From: Amycolatopsis azurea DSM 43854
Lineage (GTDB): Bacteria > Actinomycetota > Actinomycetes > Mycobacteriales > Pseudonocardiaceae
Direction: 5' to 3'
Assembly: GCF_001995215.1 (NCBI RefSeq)
Contig: NZ_MUXN01000006.1
Coordinates: forward strand, 124,001 to 188,000
DNA length: 64,000 nt
Under the pieces are notes generated by a model. That model worked only from the letters and a program-made list of their open reading frames with translations, was not told where the DNA came from and made no database searches. A program made the position numbers and the translations under genes. The first letter of the stretch is position 1. Each line of letters opens with the position of its first letter. Shown piece after piece: positions 34,062 through 43,227 of this stretch.

Positions 34062-37000
34062 ATGGAGGGCGTGGCAGACGTACTCGACCTCTTCTCCCCC
34101 GCGACCAGGGACTGGTTCACCGGGGCCTTCGCCGCGCCCACCCGCGCGCAGGAGGGGGCGTGGCGTGCCGCCCATGCGAAGGAACACGCGCTGGTCGTGG
34201 CCCCGACGGGCTCCGGCAAGACGCTCTCGGCGTTCCTCTGGGCTCTGGACAGGCTGTCGGTCGAGCCACCGCCGTCCGAGCCGCGGAAACGCTGCCGCGT
34301 CCTCTATGTCTCACCGCTGAAGGCGCTGGCGGTCGACGTCCAGCGCAACCTGCGGGCACCGCTGGCCGGGATCTCGCAGGCGTCGCGGCGGCTGGGGCTG
34401 CCGGTGCCGGACATCGGCGTCGGCATGCGCACCGGCGACACCACCGCCGCCGAGCGGCGCTCGTTCGGCAAGACCCCGCCGGACGTGCTGGTCACCACGC
34501 CGGAGTCGCTGTTCCTCATCCTCACCTCGTCCGCGCGCGACTCCCTGCGCGGCGTGGAGACGGTGATCATCGACGAGGTGCACGCGGTCGCGGGCGGCAA
34601 ACGCGGCGCGCATCTGGCGTTGTCGCTCGAACGGCTCGACGCGCTCTTGGAGAAGCCCGCCCAGCGCATCGGGCTGTCGGCGACGGTCCGGCCGATCGAC
34701 GAGGTCGCCTCGTTCCTGGCCGGTGGCAGGCCGGTCACCATCGTCCAGCCGAAGCTCGCGAAGACGATCGAGGTCCGCGTCGAGGTCCCGGTCGAGGACA
34801 TGTCCAATCTCGACGGTCCACAAGGGCCGAAGCAGAACGAAGACCTCGACGCGGGCCTCGCGCGGCTCCCTGGCTCGCTGGACGAGATCGACGGCGCGCC
34901 GAGGCGGCCGTCGATCTGGCCCGCGGTGGAGGAGCGGGTCCTCGAACTGATCCAGGCGCACCGGTCGACGATCGTGTTCGCCAACTCGCGGCGGCTCACC
35001 GAACGGATGACGGCCCGGCTCAACGAACTCGTCGCGGAACAGAGCGAACTGGAGCCGGATCAGCGGTATCCGGCCGAAGCGATCGGCCAGTCCGGGCTCA
35101 CCACCGGCGCGGCGCCGGTGATCGCGCGGGCGCACCACGGCTCGATGTCGCGTGAGCAGCGCACGCACGTGGAAGAGGAGCTCAAGTCCGGGCGGCTGGC
35201 GTGTGTCGTCGCGACGTCCTCTTTGGAACTGGGCATCGACATGGGCGCCGTCGATCTCGTCGTGCAGATCGAGGCACCGCCGACGGTCGCGTCGGGCCTG
35301 CAGCGGGTCGGCCGGGCCGGGCACCAGGTCGGCGCGGTGTCGAGCGGGGTGATGTTCCCGAAGTTCCGGGGCGACCTCGTCTCCTGCGCGGTGGTCGCGG
35401 AACGGATGGCGTCCGGGGCGATCGAGGCCGTGCGGTACCCGAGGAATCCGCTGGACGTGCTCGCGCAGCAGGTCGTGGCGATGGTGGCGCTCGAATCGTG
35501 GACGGTCGACGAACTGGCCGCCCTCGCCCGCCGCGCCGCGCCGTTCGCGTCCCTGCCGGACGACGCGCTGCTGGCCGTGCTCGACATGCTCGCCGGCCGG
35601 TACCCCAGCGAGGAGTTCGGTGAGCTGCGCGCCCGGATCACCTGGGACAGGGTCAGCGGCGAACTGCACGGCCGCCCGGGTTCGCAGCGGCTGGCGGTGA
35701 CCTCCGGCGGCACGATCCCCGACCGCGGCCTGTTCACCGTGATGACGCCGGGCGCCGACGACAAACCCGGGTCGCGGGTGGGCGAGCTCGACGAGGAGAT
35801 GGTCTACGAGTCCCGCGTCGGGGACACGATCCTGCTCGGTACCTCCTCCTGGCGGGTCACCGACATCACCCACGACCGCGTGATCGTGGTGCCCGCGCCG
35901 GGTGAGCCCGCCCGGATGCCGTTCTGGAAGGGCGACGCCCCCGGCCGTCCGCTGGAACTGGGGCGGGCGCTGGGCGCGTTCGTCCGCGAACTGTCCACTT
36001 CGGAGCCTTCGGCGGCCAGGGAACGCGCCGCCGTCGCCGGGCTGGACGAATACGCGTGCGACAACCTGCTGGCGTATCTGGAAGAACAGAAGTCCGCCAC
36101 GCGGCATGTGCCGAACGACAAGACCGTGCTGCTGGAACGGTTCCGCGACGAACTCGGTGACTGGCGGGTCATCCTGCACTCGCCGTTCGGGGCGCAGGTC
36201 AACGCGCCGTGGGCGCTCGCGATCGCGGCCCGGCTGCGGGAGAACCGCGGGGTCGACGCCCAGGTGGCGCATTCCGACGACGGCATCGTGCTGCGGCTTC
36301 CCGAGGCACTGGACATGGACGGCGCCGAGGTCACCATCGGCGTCGAGGACGTGCTGCTCGATCCGGAAGAGGTCGAGCAGCTGATCGTCACCGAGGTCGG
36401 CGGCTCGGCGGTGTTCGCCGCGCGGTTCCGGGAATGCGCGGCGCGGGCGCTGCTGCTCCCCCGCCGGGATCCGCGCCGCCGCACACCGCTGTGGCAGCAA
36501 CGGCAGCGTGCGTCGCAACTGCTTTCGGTCGCGGCCAAGTACGAGCGGTTCCCCGTGGTGCTGGAAGCGATGCGGGAAGTCCTGCAGGACGTGTACGACG
36601 TCGGCGGGCTGCGCGAGCTGATGGCCGACGTGCGGTCGCGGAAGGTCAAGCTGGTCGAGGTCGAGACACCGTCGGCGTCGCCGTTCGCGCGCAGCCTGCT
36701 CTTCGGCTACGTCGGGATGTTCCTGTACGAGACCGACGCCCCGCTCGCGGAACGGCGGGCGGCCGCGCTGGCACTGGATTCGACGCTGCTGGCCGAGTTG
36801 CTCGGCACCGAGGCGATCCGGGAGCTGCTGGACGCCGAGGTCGTCGCCGAAGTCGAACGTTCGTTGCAGCGTCTCGATCCGGACAGGCACGCCCGCAACG
36901 CCGAAGAGGCCGCGGATCTGTTGCGGTTCCTCGGAGATCTCTCGATCGAGGAGGCCGCCGCCCGGGGCATCCAGCGGGAGTGGCTGGAGGAACTGGAAGC

Positions 37001-38684
37001 CGCGCGGCGGGTGATCCGGGTGCGCATCGGCGGTGGCGAACGCTTCATCGCCATCGAGGACGCGGGCCGGGTGCGGGACGCGCTGGGCACCGCGCTGCCG
37101 GTCGGCGTACCGGAGGCGTTCACCGAGCCGGTCGAGGATCCCGTGGGAGACCTGCTTTCCCGCTATTCGCGCAGCCGCGGCCCGTTCAGCGCCCGCCAGG
37201 CCGCCGAGCGTTTCGGGCTCGGGACGGCCGTGGTCACCGGTGTGCTGGACAGGCTGACCGCTCAGGGCAGGCTGGTCCGGGGCGAACTGAGCCCGGTCGG
37301 ACATCCGGAGACCCACGGCGTCGGGACGGAGTTCTGCGACGCGTCGGTGCTGCGCAGACTCCGGAGGGCGTCGCTGGCCCGGCTGCGGGCCGAGGTCGAG
37401 CCGGTCGAACCGGCGGCGCTGGGCCGGTTCCTGCCGTCGTGGCACGGCATCGGCGCACGGGTACGGTCGGCGCCGACGGCGGATGACGTGCTGTCCGTGG
37501 TCGAGCAACTGGCCGGGGCGCCCCTGCCCGCCAGCGCGGTCGAGTCCCTGATCCTGCCGAGCAGGCTGCCCGGGTACACCCCGTCGTTGCTGGACGAACT
37601 CACCACGGCGGGCGAAGTCACCTGGTGTGGCTGCGGTTCCCTGTCCGGCGGGGACGGCTGGCTGGCGCTCGCACCCACCGACGTCGCCGATCTGTTGCTA
37701 CCCGACCTCGACGACGACCTGCCCTCGGGGCCGCTCCACGCGGCCATTCTGTACACTTTGGAGGGTGGGGCGCAGTTCTTCCGCCAGCTCGTGGAGCGCG
37801 CGTCGCCCTTGGTCGAAACCCCGCCCAACGACGGCGAAGTCGTCGCCGCGCTGTGGGATCTCGTGTGGGCCGGGCTGGTCACCGGGGACACGCTGGGCCC
37901 ACTGCGGGCGCAGGTCTCCGGTTCCGGGGCGGCGCACAAACCCCGTCGGCAGGCTCCTCGCGGCCGGTACGCGCGACTCCGGGCCGGACGTCCGGCAATG
38001 CCTTCGCGCACCGGGCCGCCAACGGTGGCGGGACGCTGGGCGCTGACCCCGGACCGCGAACCGGATCCGACCAGGCGTGCGCACGCACGGACCGAGGCGT
38101 TCCTGGAACGGCACGGCGTCCTCACCAGGGGAGCGCTCGACACCGAGCGGGTGACGGGTGGTTTTTCCGGGATCTACAAGGTTTTGCGCGGGATGGAGGA
38201 TTCGGGCCAGGTCGTCCGGGGTTACGTGGTGGAAGGGCTCGGTGCCGCGCAGTTCGCGGCGAAGGGCGCCGTCGACAGGCTGCGCGCGCAGTCCGGGAAC
38301 CAGCGCACCACCACCGAGGGCGCTGTCGTGCTCGCCGCCGCCGACCCGGCTCAGCCCTACGGCGCCGCGTTGCCGTGGCCCGCCGCGACGGGTGACACGA
38401 AGCACCGGCCGGCAAGGAAAGCGGGCGCGCTGGCGGTGCTCGTGGACGGTGTCCCGGCGATGTACGTCGAACGCGGCGGCCGGTCGCTGCTGAGTTTCAC
38501 CGAGGATCAGGAGACGTTGAGGTCGGCCGCGCGGGCGCTGTCCACCGCGGTGCGGGAAGGCTGGCTGGGTCAGCTCGCGGTCCAGAAGGCCGACGGCGAG
38601 GTGGCGCTCACCTCGGAGCTTTCGACCGTCCTCCAGGAGGCGGGATTCCGGGCGACTCCCAAGGGCCTGCGGCTGCGGGCCTAG
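34062..38684 (+). CDS. lhr: large helicase-related protein Lhr
   Basis: About 1540 residues, the longest gene here; ATG at 34062 is preferred, though no strong RBS is seen. Superfamily 2 helicase core: Walker A APTGSGKT (47-54), DEVH box (about 167), SATVRPI, and later RVGRAGHQ. A winged-helix and Lhr-specific C-terminal half (to the end) follows. Lhr proteins translocate on DNA and unwind RNA-DNA hybrids; the mycobacterial homologue is DNA-damage-induced. It is divergent from the Hsp70 gene. Confidence 0.93.
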   Translation: MEGVADVLDLFSPATRDWFTGAFAAPTRAQEGAWRAAHAKEHALVVAPTGSGKTLSAFLWALDRLSVEPPPSEPRKRCRVLYVSPLKALAVDVQRNLRAPLAGISQASRRLGLPVPDIGVGMRTGDTTAAERRSFGKTPPDVLVTTPESLFLILTSSARDSLRGVETVIIDEVHAVAGGKRGAHLALSLERLDALLEKPAQRIGLSATVRPIDEVASFLAGGRPVTIVQPKLAKTIEVRVEVPVEDMSNLDGPQGPKQNEDLDAGLARLPGSLDEIDGAPRRPSIWPAVEERVLELIQAHRSTIVFANSRRLTERMTARLNELVAEQSELEPDQRYPAEAIGQSGLTTGAAPVIARAHHGSMSREQRTHVEEELKSGRLACVVATSSLELGIDMGAVDLVVQIEAPPTVASGLQRVGRAGHQVGAVSSGVMFPKFRGDLVSCAVVAERMASGAIEAVRYPRNPLDVLAQQVVAMVALESWTVDELAALARRAAPFASLPDDALLAVLDMLAGRYPSEEFGELRARITWDRVSGELHGRPGSQRLAVTSGGTIPDRGLFTVMTPGADDKPGSRVGELDEEMVYESRVGDTILLGTSSWRVTDITHDRVIVVPAPGEPARMPFWKGDAPGRPLELGRALGAFVRELSTSEPSAARERAAVAGLDEYACDNLLAYLEEQKSATRHVPNDKTVLLERFRDELGDWRVILHSPFGAQVNAPWALAIAARLRENRGVDAQVAHSDDGIVLRLPEALDMDGAEVTIGVEDVLLDPEEVEQLIVTEVGGSAVFAARFRECAARALLLPRRDPRRRTPLWQQRQRASQLLSVAAKYERFPVVLEAMREVLQDVYDVGGLRELMADVRSRKVKLVEVETPSASPFARSLLFGYVGMFLYETDAPLAERRAAALALDSTLLAELLGTEAIRELLDAEVVAEVERSLQRLDPDRHARNAEEAADLLRFLGDLSIEEAAARGIQREWLEELEAARRVIRVRIGGGERFIAIEDAGRVRDALGTALPVGVPEAFTEPVEDPVGDLLSRYSRSRGPFSARQAAERFGLGTAVVTGVLDRLTAQGRLVRGELSPVGHPETHGVGTEFCDASVLRRLRRASLARLRAEVEPVEPAALGRFLPSWHGIGARVRSAPTADDVLSVVEQLAGAPLPASAVESLILPSRLPGYTPSLLDELTTAGEVTWCGCGSLSGGDGWLALAPTDVADLLLPDLDDDLPSGPLHAAILYTLEGGAQFFRQLVERASPLVETPPNDGEVVAALWDLVWAGLVTGDTLGPLRAQVSGSGAAHKPRRQAPRGRYARLRAGRPAMPSRTGPPTVAGRWALTPDREPDPTRRAHARTEAFLERHGVLTRGALDTERVTGGFSGIYKVLRGMEDSGQVVRGYVVEGLGAAQFAAKGAVDRLRAQSGNQRTTTEGAVVLAAADPAQPYGAALPWPAATGDTKHRPARKAGALAVLVDGVPAMYVERGGRSLLSFTEDQETLRSAARALSTAVREGWLGQLAVQKADGEVALTSELSTVLQEAGFRATPKGLRLRA

Positions 38685-38721
38685 AATTGCCGCTCAGACC
38701 TGCGGAGAAGGACGTTCGAAC

Positions 38722-39225
38722 ATGGTGATGCGCGACCTGCGCTATTTCGGGGATCCCGTGCTCAAGACGGTATGCGATCCGGTCACGACCTTCGACAAGA
38801 AGATCGAGTCGCTGGTGACCGATCTGATGGACGGGGTGAAACCGGCCGGGCGCGCGGGTCTCGCGGCGCCGCAGATCGGGGTCGGGCTGCGGGTGTTCAG
38901 CTACGACGTCGGCGGGCTGAGCGGGTACGTGATCAACCCGGAGATCGTCGAACTGTCCGAAGAGACGCACGAGATCGGCGAGGGCTGCCTGTCCGTGCCG
39001 GAACTGTGGTTCCCGGTCGTCCGCGCGAAACACGCCGTGGTGCGCGGAGTGGACCTGCGCAACGAGCCTGTCGAGGTCGAAGGCATCGATGTGCTCGCCC
39101 AGTGCCTGCAGCACGAGACCGACCACCTCGACGGCAAGCTGTACCTGGAGCGGCTCACCCCCGAACGCAAGAAGCGCGCGCTGGGCGAAGCCCGGGGCAA
39201 AGACTGGTTCTGGAACCGCAAGTAG
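38722..39225 (+). CDS. def: peptide deformylase
   Basis: Removes the formyl group from nascent N-terminal methionine. 167 residues, GGAGAAGGA 9 nt upstream of the ATG. Motif 1 GLAAPQIG (46-53), motif 2 EGCLS (Cys89), motif 3 HETDH (131-135) supply the metal ligands and Glu. Likely transcribed alone; a 27-bp inverted repeat follows directly. It may be one of several deformylases in the genome. Confidence 0.95.
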   Translation: MVMRDLRYFGDPVLKTVCDPVTTFDKKIESLVTDLMDGVKPAGRAGLAAPQIGVGLRVFSYDVGGLSGYVINPEIVELSEETHEIGEGCLSVPELWFPVVRAKHAVVRGVDLRNEPVEVEGIDVLAQCLQHETDHLDGKLYLERLTPERKKRALGEARGKDWFWNRK

Positions 39226-39290
39226 CGCGTTTCGTCCTCTGAATGCGGTGGTTGGCATCGCGAACTACCGCATCCAGAGGACTAAACGCG
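39226..39290. repeat. 27-bp inverted repeat, family C copy 1
   Basis: Starts at the base after the def stop. Two 28-bp arms of near-identical complement (three to four mismatches; core TTTCGTCCTCTGAATGCGGT) around GGCATCGCG. Its right half overlaps the 3' end of the next, convergent gene. A single half-copy is found at 62594. Confidence 0.75.
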
Positions 39291-40367
39291 GGAGTCGGGG
39301 AGCCGGAAGCGCAGCGTGCCGGGGTCTCCGGGGGCGCGTTCGGGGCGGAGCCCCACGCGGGTGGCGGTGCGGTAGAGGGAGTCGTCGCCGGGCAGGCAGA
39401 CAGCGGCGAGTTCACGCTCTCCCTTGGTCACGGCGAGGACGGCGAGCCGGGTCAGCAAAGCGGTACCAATGCCTTGGCGCTGCCAGGAATCCTCGACCAG
39501 GAGCGAGACTTCGGCCGCGTCGCCGTCGGCCGACGGGATCAGCTGGCCGAGGCCGATCACCTCGCGCCCGCAGACCGCGAGCAGGCTGATCCCGCGCGGC
39601 GGCATCAGGAGCCGGTGCAGCCAGCGACGCGGCACGGCACGCATTCCGGTGTGATAGCGGTGGAAAAGCGTGGTCATCGAACATCTCTGGTGCAGCGCGG
39701 ACACCGCCTCCGCGTCTCCGGGGACCCCCGTCCGCAGGACGATCGCGGCGCCGTCGGGCCGGTCGAGAACGATCGGCCCGGTCACGTTGTCGCGGACCGC
39801 GGTCATCAGACCGGTCAGCGCGACGGCCCGGCTCAGTTCCAGCTCGACGAACGGCGACCACCGGCGGCGCGCGACGAACGCCGTGCCGTCCCCCACCGGG
39901 AACACCGCCCGGTGCCCGCCTTCCGTCCTGGCCGGGTTCGCCTCGATCGACGGGACCTTCGTGACGACGTCGGCCGCGAGGACGCCGCGGAGCACCTCCG
40001 CGAGACCACCGGGCTCCTCGACGGCTCTCTTGGCCGCGGTGAGCGTCGCGGTGGCCGGATCGACCAGCTCGGCCAGGTCCGCGTCGACGACGGCGGAGCA
40101 TTCGCAGCCTTCGTCGCGGATCGCGTCGATGAGCAGTTGCTTCGGCAGGCCGGTGGCCGGCCGCAGGACGATCTCGTCGAGCACGCCGCCGGGGACCGGG
40201 AGCACCGACAACCCGAGGATGTTGCATTCGAGATCGGCCAGCCGGATCGCGATCCTGGCCAGGGTGCCGGGCCGGTCGTCCACGCGGATCCGGACTCGCC
40301 AGGCCGACGCGGACGCCGTCTCTTCAGCGGAGTGGACCAGGGTGGGCCGGACTCGATAGGTCTCCAT
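39282..40367 (-). CDS. ACT-domain and GNAT acetyltransferase fusion
   Basis: 361 residues from ATG at 40367 (start uncertain; in-frame GTG at 40376 also possible). N-terminal ACT domain: WRVRIRVDDRPGTLARIAIRLADLECNI (about 23-50), with a second regulatory segment; C-terminal GNAT: EDSWQRQGIGTALLTRLAVLAVTKGERELAAVCL. Fusions of an amino-acid-sensing ACT domain to an acetyltransferase are used for allosteric control, as in protein lysine acetyltransferases of actinobacteria (AAPatA type). Ligand and target unknown. Confidence 0.85.
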   Translation of the reverse strand: METYRVRPTLVHSAEETASASAWRVRIRVDDRPGTLARIAIRLADLECNILGLSVLPVPGGVLDEIVLRPATGLPKQLLIDAIRDEGCECSAVVDADLAELVDPATATLTAAKRAVEEPGGLAEVLRGVLAADVVTKVPSIEANPARTEGGHRAVFPVGDGTAFVARRRWSPFVELELSRAVALTGLMTAVRDNVTGPIVLDRPDGAAIVLRTGVPGDAEAVSALHQRCSMTTLFHRYHTGMRAVPRRWLHRLLMPPRGISLLAVCGREVIGLGQLIPSADGDAAEVSLLVEDSWQRQGIGTALLTRLAVLAVTKGERELAAVCLPGDDSLYRTATRVGLRPERAPGDPGTLRFRLPDSRV

Positions 40368-40463
40368 GACCTCCACGGTCCCGGCCGGTTGTTGCCTGCC
40401 CACGGCACGCGTGTTTCGCTCAGGTCAGCGTTCGACGCCACCGCGCAACCCGGGCGAAACAAC

Positions 40464-41132
40464 TCAGCGTGGCGTGAGCACGCTGAACTCGTTGCCCTCC
40501 GGGTCTGCCATGGCCTCACCGCGGGCCCCTGTAGCGCCCAGCTCCCGCAGACGCCGGACCTCGGCAGCCCGGCTCCCGCCTCGACGCGGCGCGATCTCGA
40601 ACCGCAGCCGGTTCCGGTGCCGCTTCTCGTCCTCGGAGGCCAGGAACTCAACCCACGGGCCGCGTCCGTCCGGCGGCCGCAGCCCCACGATCGCCTTCTC
40701 CCGGACGCCGATCTCCCAGCCCAGCGCGGCCGCCCAGAACCGCGCGAGCCGTTCCGGGTCGAGGGCATCGGTGACGACCGACGCGAGCGCACCGGTGCCC
40801 TCGTACTGCGCGCGGGGCTCGAGGACACAGAACTCGTTGCCCTCGGGGTCCGCGAGCACCACCCACGGCACCCGTTTCTCCTCCGGCGGGCCCTGGCCGA
40901 CGTCGATGTGCCGTGCGCCGAGGGACAGCGCACGGTCCACCAATTCGGCCTGATGCCCGGGCGACCGGCTCGCCAGATCCAGGTGCAGCCGGTTCTTGCC
41001 CCGTTTGGGCCCGGCCTCGGAGCGGAAGGCCGGTTCGAACGGGGCGTCCCAGCTGAACAGCTCTTCCCAGAAACCCGCCAGATCTCTGGGAAGAGCCGAG
41101 TCGAAGACCAGGTTCACCAAGCGTGCTGTCAC
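40464..41132 (-). CDS. two-domain VOC/glyoxalase-like protein
   Basis: 222 residues from GTG at 41132; weak RBS. Two VOC modules, the first with LVNLVFDSALPRDLAGFWEELFSW and the second with TDALDPERLARFWAAALGWE, each closing with DPEGNEF(C/S)VL. Metal-binding residues are partly lost, so a binding role is likely. The longer upstream frame is a shadow of the next gene. Confidence 0.82.
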   Translation of the reverse strand: MTARLVNLVFDSALPRDLAGFWEELFSWDAPFEPAFRSEAGPKRGKNRLHLDLASRSPGHQAELVDRALSLGARHIDVGQGPPEEKRVPWVVLADPEGNEFCVLEPRAQYEGTGALASVVTDALDPERLARFWAAALGWEIGVREKAIVGLRPPDGRGPWVEFLASEDEKRHRNRLRFEIAPRRGGSRAAEVRRLRELGATGARGEAMADPEGNEFSVLTPR

Positions 41133-41203
41133 ACCGGTGAACCTAGACGGCGCCACCGACACTCTGTGGACTTTCTGACCGGTTTGGCTTCCCCACCGAC
41201 CGG

Positions 41204-41968
41204 TCATCGGGTCGCGAGCCGCAACAGGGCCCAGAGTTGTCCCGCCATGTCCTGATCTCCGCTGATCGTCACCGCCGTCGGACCCGCCCGGCCCCAGAGC
41301 CAGCGGTAGATCTTGTCCGGCTGCCCGGTGATCAGATCGTCCGCCCGCTGGGCCTCCTCGGCCGAGCACCGCCAGGCGATCGTCTCCGTGGGACCGGCCC
41401 TGGCGATCCAGGTGTGGCCCGCGGTGCGCACGCCGACCGATCCGGTCTTGGTGCCGGACAGTCCCAGCAACGGCAGCCGCTGGCCGAACCACAGCACCAG
41501 CGCCTCGTCGATCCCGTCCAGCGCCACGTCTTCGGGGATCTCCGACACTTCCCGGCCGGCCGCGGCTTCCGCGTCGATCCGGTGGATCGTCGCCTCGTGC
41601 GCCGACCGCCGCCGCCAGAACCCGTAGCTGCGGTCCGCCGGCCACCAGGTCGGCGCCAGTTCGTCCGGGTCGTGCGCGGACAGTTCCGCGACGAGTTCGT
41701 CCCGGCCCTCGCGGAAGTACTCCTCCAGGCTCTGCTGCGGCCCTGGTTTGCGCTGCCAGTGCTCGGGACGCCGTCCGTCGGTGATCCAGCGGCGGGTGAC
41801 CCGGTAGACGCTGCCGACGTGCCTGAGGATCTCGCCGAGCGTCCAGCCGGGGCAGGTGGGGACCGGCGCGTCGGCGGACGCGGTGTGCGCCACCTGAGCC
41901 ATCAGCTCGGTTTCGGCGCCGATCACCTCCAGGAACCTGCGCTGGTCGATCATGGCCTGCCCGGCCAT
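41204..41968 (-). CDS. DinB-like / mycothiol-dependent maleylpyruvate-isomerase family protein
   Basis: 254 residues from ATG at 41968 (GGAGAGGGGGT upstream). Pattern of the TIGR03083 group: PVPTCPGWTLGEILRHVGSVYR (metal-ligand His), SAHEATIHRIDAE (second and third His), and a long C-terminal half. These four-helix-bundle metal proteins often use mycothiol as the thiol cofactor; that is family knowledge. Substrate unknown. Confidence 0.85.
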   Translation of the reverse strand: MAGQAMIDQRRFLEVIGAETELMAQVAHTASADAPVPTCPGWTLGEILRHVGSVYRVTRRWITDGRRPEHWQRKPGPQQSLEEYFREGRDELVAELSAHDPDELAPTWWPADRSYGFWRRRSAHEATIHRIDAEAAAGREVSEIPEDVALDGIDEALVLWFGQRLPLLGLSGTKTGSVGVRTAGHTWIARAGPTETIAWRCSAEEAQRADDLITGQPDKIYRWLWGRAGPTAVTISGDQDMAGQLWALLRLATR

Positions 41969-41992
41969 CGGGCACCCCCTCTCCGTGGAGCA

Positions 41993-42475
41993 CTAAGCCA
42001 CATATGCCGAGTCACCCATCGGCAGTCCGTGCACCACCCGCCGGACCAGTTCCAGGAACACCGTGGCGGCCCGCGTCAGCTCGTCCGCCAGTTCGACGGT
42101 GACCTTGCCGGTGATCCCCGCCTGCGCGGCGGCCCGCGTCGCCGAGTTGGCCGCGAAGAACGCCGCCCACTCCTTCAGCTCGGGCGCGACGGAATCGAGC
42201 AGCACCCAGCCGCTCGCCGGCCGGGCCCGGCCCCGGTGCGGACGGCCGCGGGCCTCCAGGACCGCCGCCGCGCCCCGCAGCGCGGCGAGATAGGCCCCGA
42301 TGAACCGCTCCGCGGGATCGTTCTCCCGCTCTGCCTCGGCGAGCCCCCGCCTCGCCTGTGCGTACAAGGAGACCGCCGCGGGTGGTGCCGGCGGGCGCAA
42401 CGACATCGGCAGGGCGGGCTGCGCGGTGCCCCCCGGCCTCTCGGCTTCGTCGGGGGACACGACCGAAACGGACAT
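41993..42475 (-). CDS. SAV_6107-family HEPN-domain protein
   Basis: 160 residues, strong AGGAGG before the ATG at 42475. The mostly helical sequence (SLYAQARRGLAEAERENDPAERFIGAYLAALRGAA in part, then KVTVELADELTRAATVFLELVRRVVHG) fits the actinobacterial SAV_6107 HEPN family. The canonical RNase motif R-x4-6-H of HEPN toxins is not evident (RRVVH is shorter), so activity is doubtful. A perfect SOS box lies 101 nt upstream, making this a probable LexA-regulated DNA-damage gene. It is the first gene before the DinB-like gene, separated by 24 nt, and may co-transcribe with it. Confidence 0.78.
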   Translation of the reverse strand: MSVSVVSPDEAERPGGTAQPALPMSLRPPAPPAAVSLYAQARRGLAEAERENDPAERFIGAYLAALRGAAAVLEARGRPHRGRARPASGWVLLDSVAPELKEWAAFFAANSATRAAAQAGITGKVTVELADELTRAATVFLELVRRVVHGLPMGDSAYVA

Positions 42476-42575
42476 GACGACCCTCCTCCTGTACGTGAGC
42501 GCCGGCCGGTGCCCGGCGCCGAGGCGCTTCCCCCGCCCCCGCGCCGGGCACCTACCGGTGCGCGCTCACCGAATG

Positions 42576-42591
42576 TCGAACGTCTGTTCGA
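42576..42591. promoter_or_regulatory. perfect SOS box before the HEPN gene
   Basis: TCGAAC-GTCT-GTTCGA, all 12 defined bases of the actinobacterial LexA operator. It lies 101 nt upstream of the HEPN gene (minus) and 106 nt upstream of the YbaK gene (plus), so either or both could be LexA-controlled. It is a better match than the recA box. Confidence 0.88.
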
Positions 42592-42696
42592 ACAAGACCA
42601 ATGTAACCCCGACCTGCCCCTTTCTTCAACCCCGTAGCCGGGTGATCGCCGCATGTGGCGCGGGACACGGGATCGGCCACGTGATCTCATAGGCTC

Positions 42697-43227
42697 ATGA
42701 GCACCATCGACCAGTCCGGTCATCCCTCGGTGGCCAAGGTCGCGGCCGCGCTCGCCGAGGCGGGCCAGCAGGCCGCCGCGGACGGGATCCGGATCCTCCC
42801 CGCCGAGGTCCGCACGGCCGCGCAGGCCGCCGAAGCACTCGGTGTCGACGTCGGCGCGATCGCGAACAGCCTCGTGTTCCGCAGCCGCACCGGCGACACG
42901 GAGACGGCCCTGCTCGCCCTGACCTCGGGCGCGCACCGCGCCGACACCGGGCTCCTCGCCTCGCTGACCGGCGCCGACGAAATCGGCAAGGCGGACGCGG
43001 ATTTCGTCCGCGCGCACACCGGCCAGCCGATCGGCGGCGTCGCGCCGGTCGGTCACCCGAAGGCGTTGCCCACCCTCGTCGACACCGCGTTGAGCGCCCA
43101 CGAAGTCGTCTGGGCCGCCGCCGGGCATCCGAAGTCGGTGTACCCCACGACGTTCGCCGGGCTCGTCTCGCTGACCGGGGGCACTCCCGCGGACGTCGCG
43201 GGCGACGGGCAGGATGGGCGCCCGTGA
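42697..43227 (+). CDS. YbaK/aminoacyl-tRNA deacylase-domain protein
   Basis: 176 residues. Segment VFRSRTGDTETALLALTSGAHRADTGLL and GADEIGKADADFVRAHTGQPIGGVAPVGHP match the Cys-tRNA(Pro)/YbaK deacylase fold; the last motif (GGVAPVGHP) forms the active-site floor. These trans-editing proteins remove wrong amino acids from tRNA. The GNAT gene follows with a GTGA overlap. Confidence 0.88.
   Translation: MSTIDQSGHPSVAKVAAALAEAGQQAAADGIRILPAEVRTAAQAAEALGVDVGAIANSLVFRSRTGDTETALLALTSGAHRADTGLLASLTGADEIGKADADFVRAHTGQPIGGVAPVGHPKALPTLVDTALSAHEVVWAAAGHPKSVYPTTFAGLVSLTGGTPADVAGDGQDGRP

Noticed and set aside
34311..37508. 1065-residue open frame on the minus strand within lhr
   Set aside because: It is a shadow of the lhr gene: Arg/Pro/Gly/His-rich composition, no motif, and lhr has clear helicase motifs.
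40464..41993. 509-residue reading of the VOC gene
   Set aside because: Its first 287 residues are a shadow of the DinB-like gene in another frame; the VOC modules start after the GTG at 41132.
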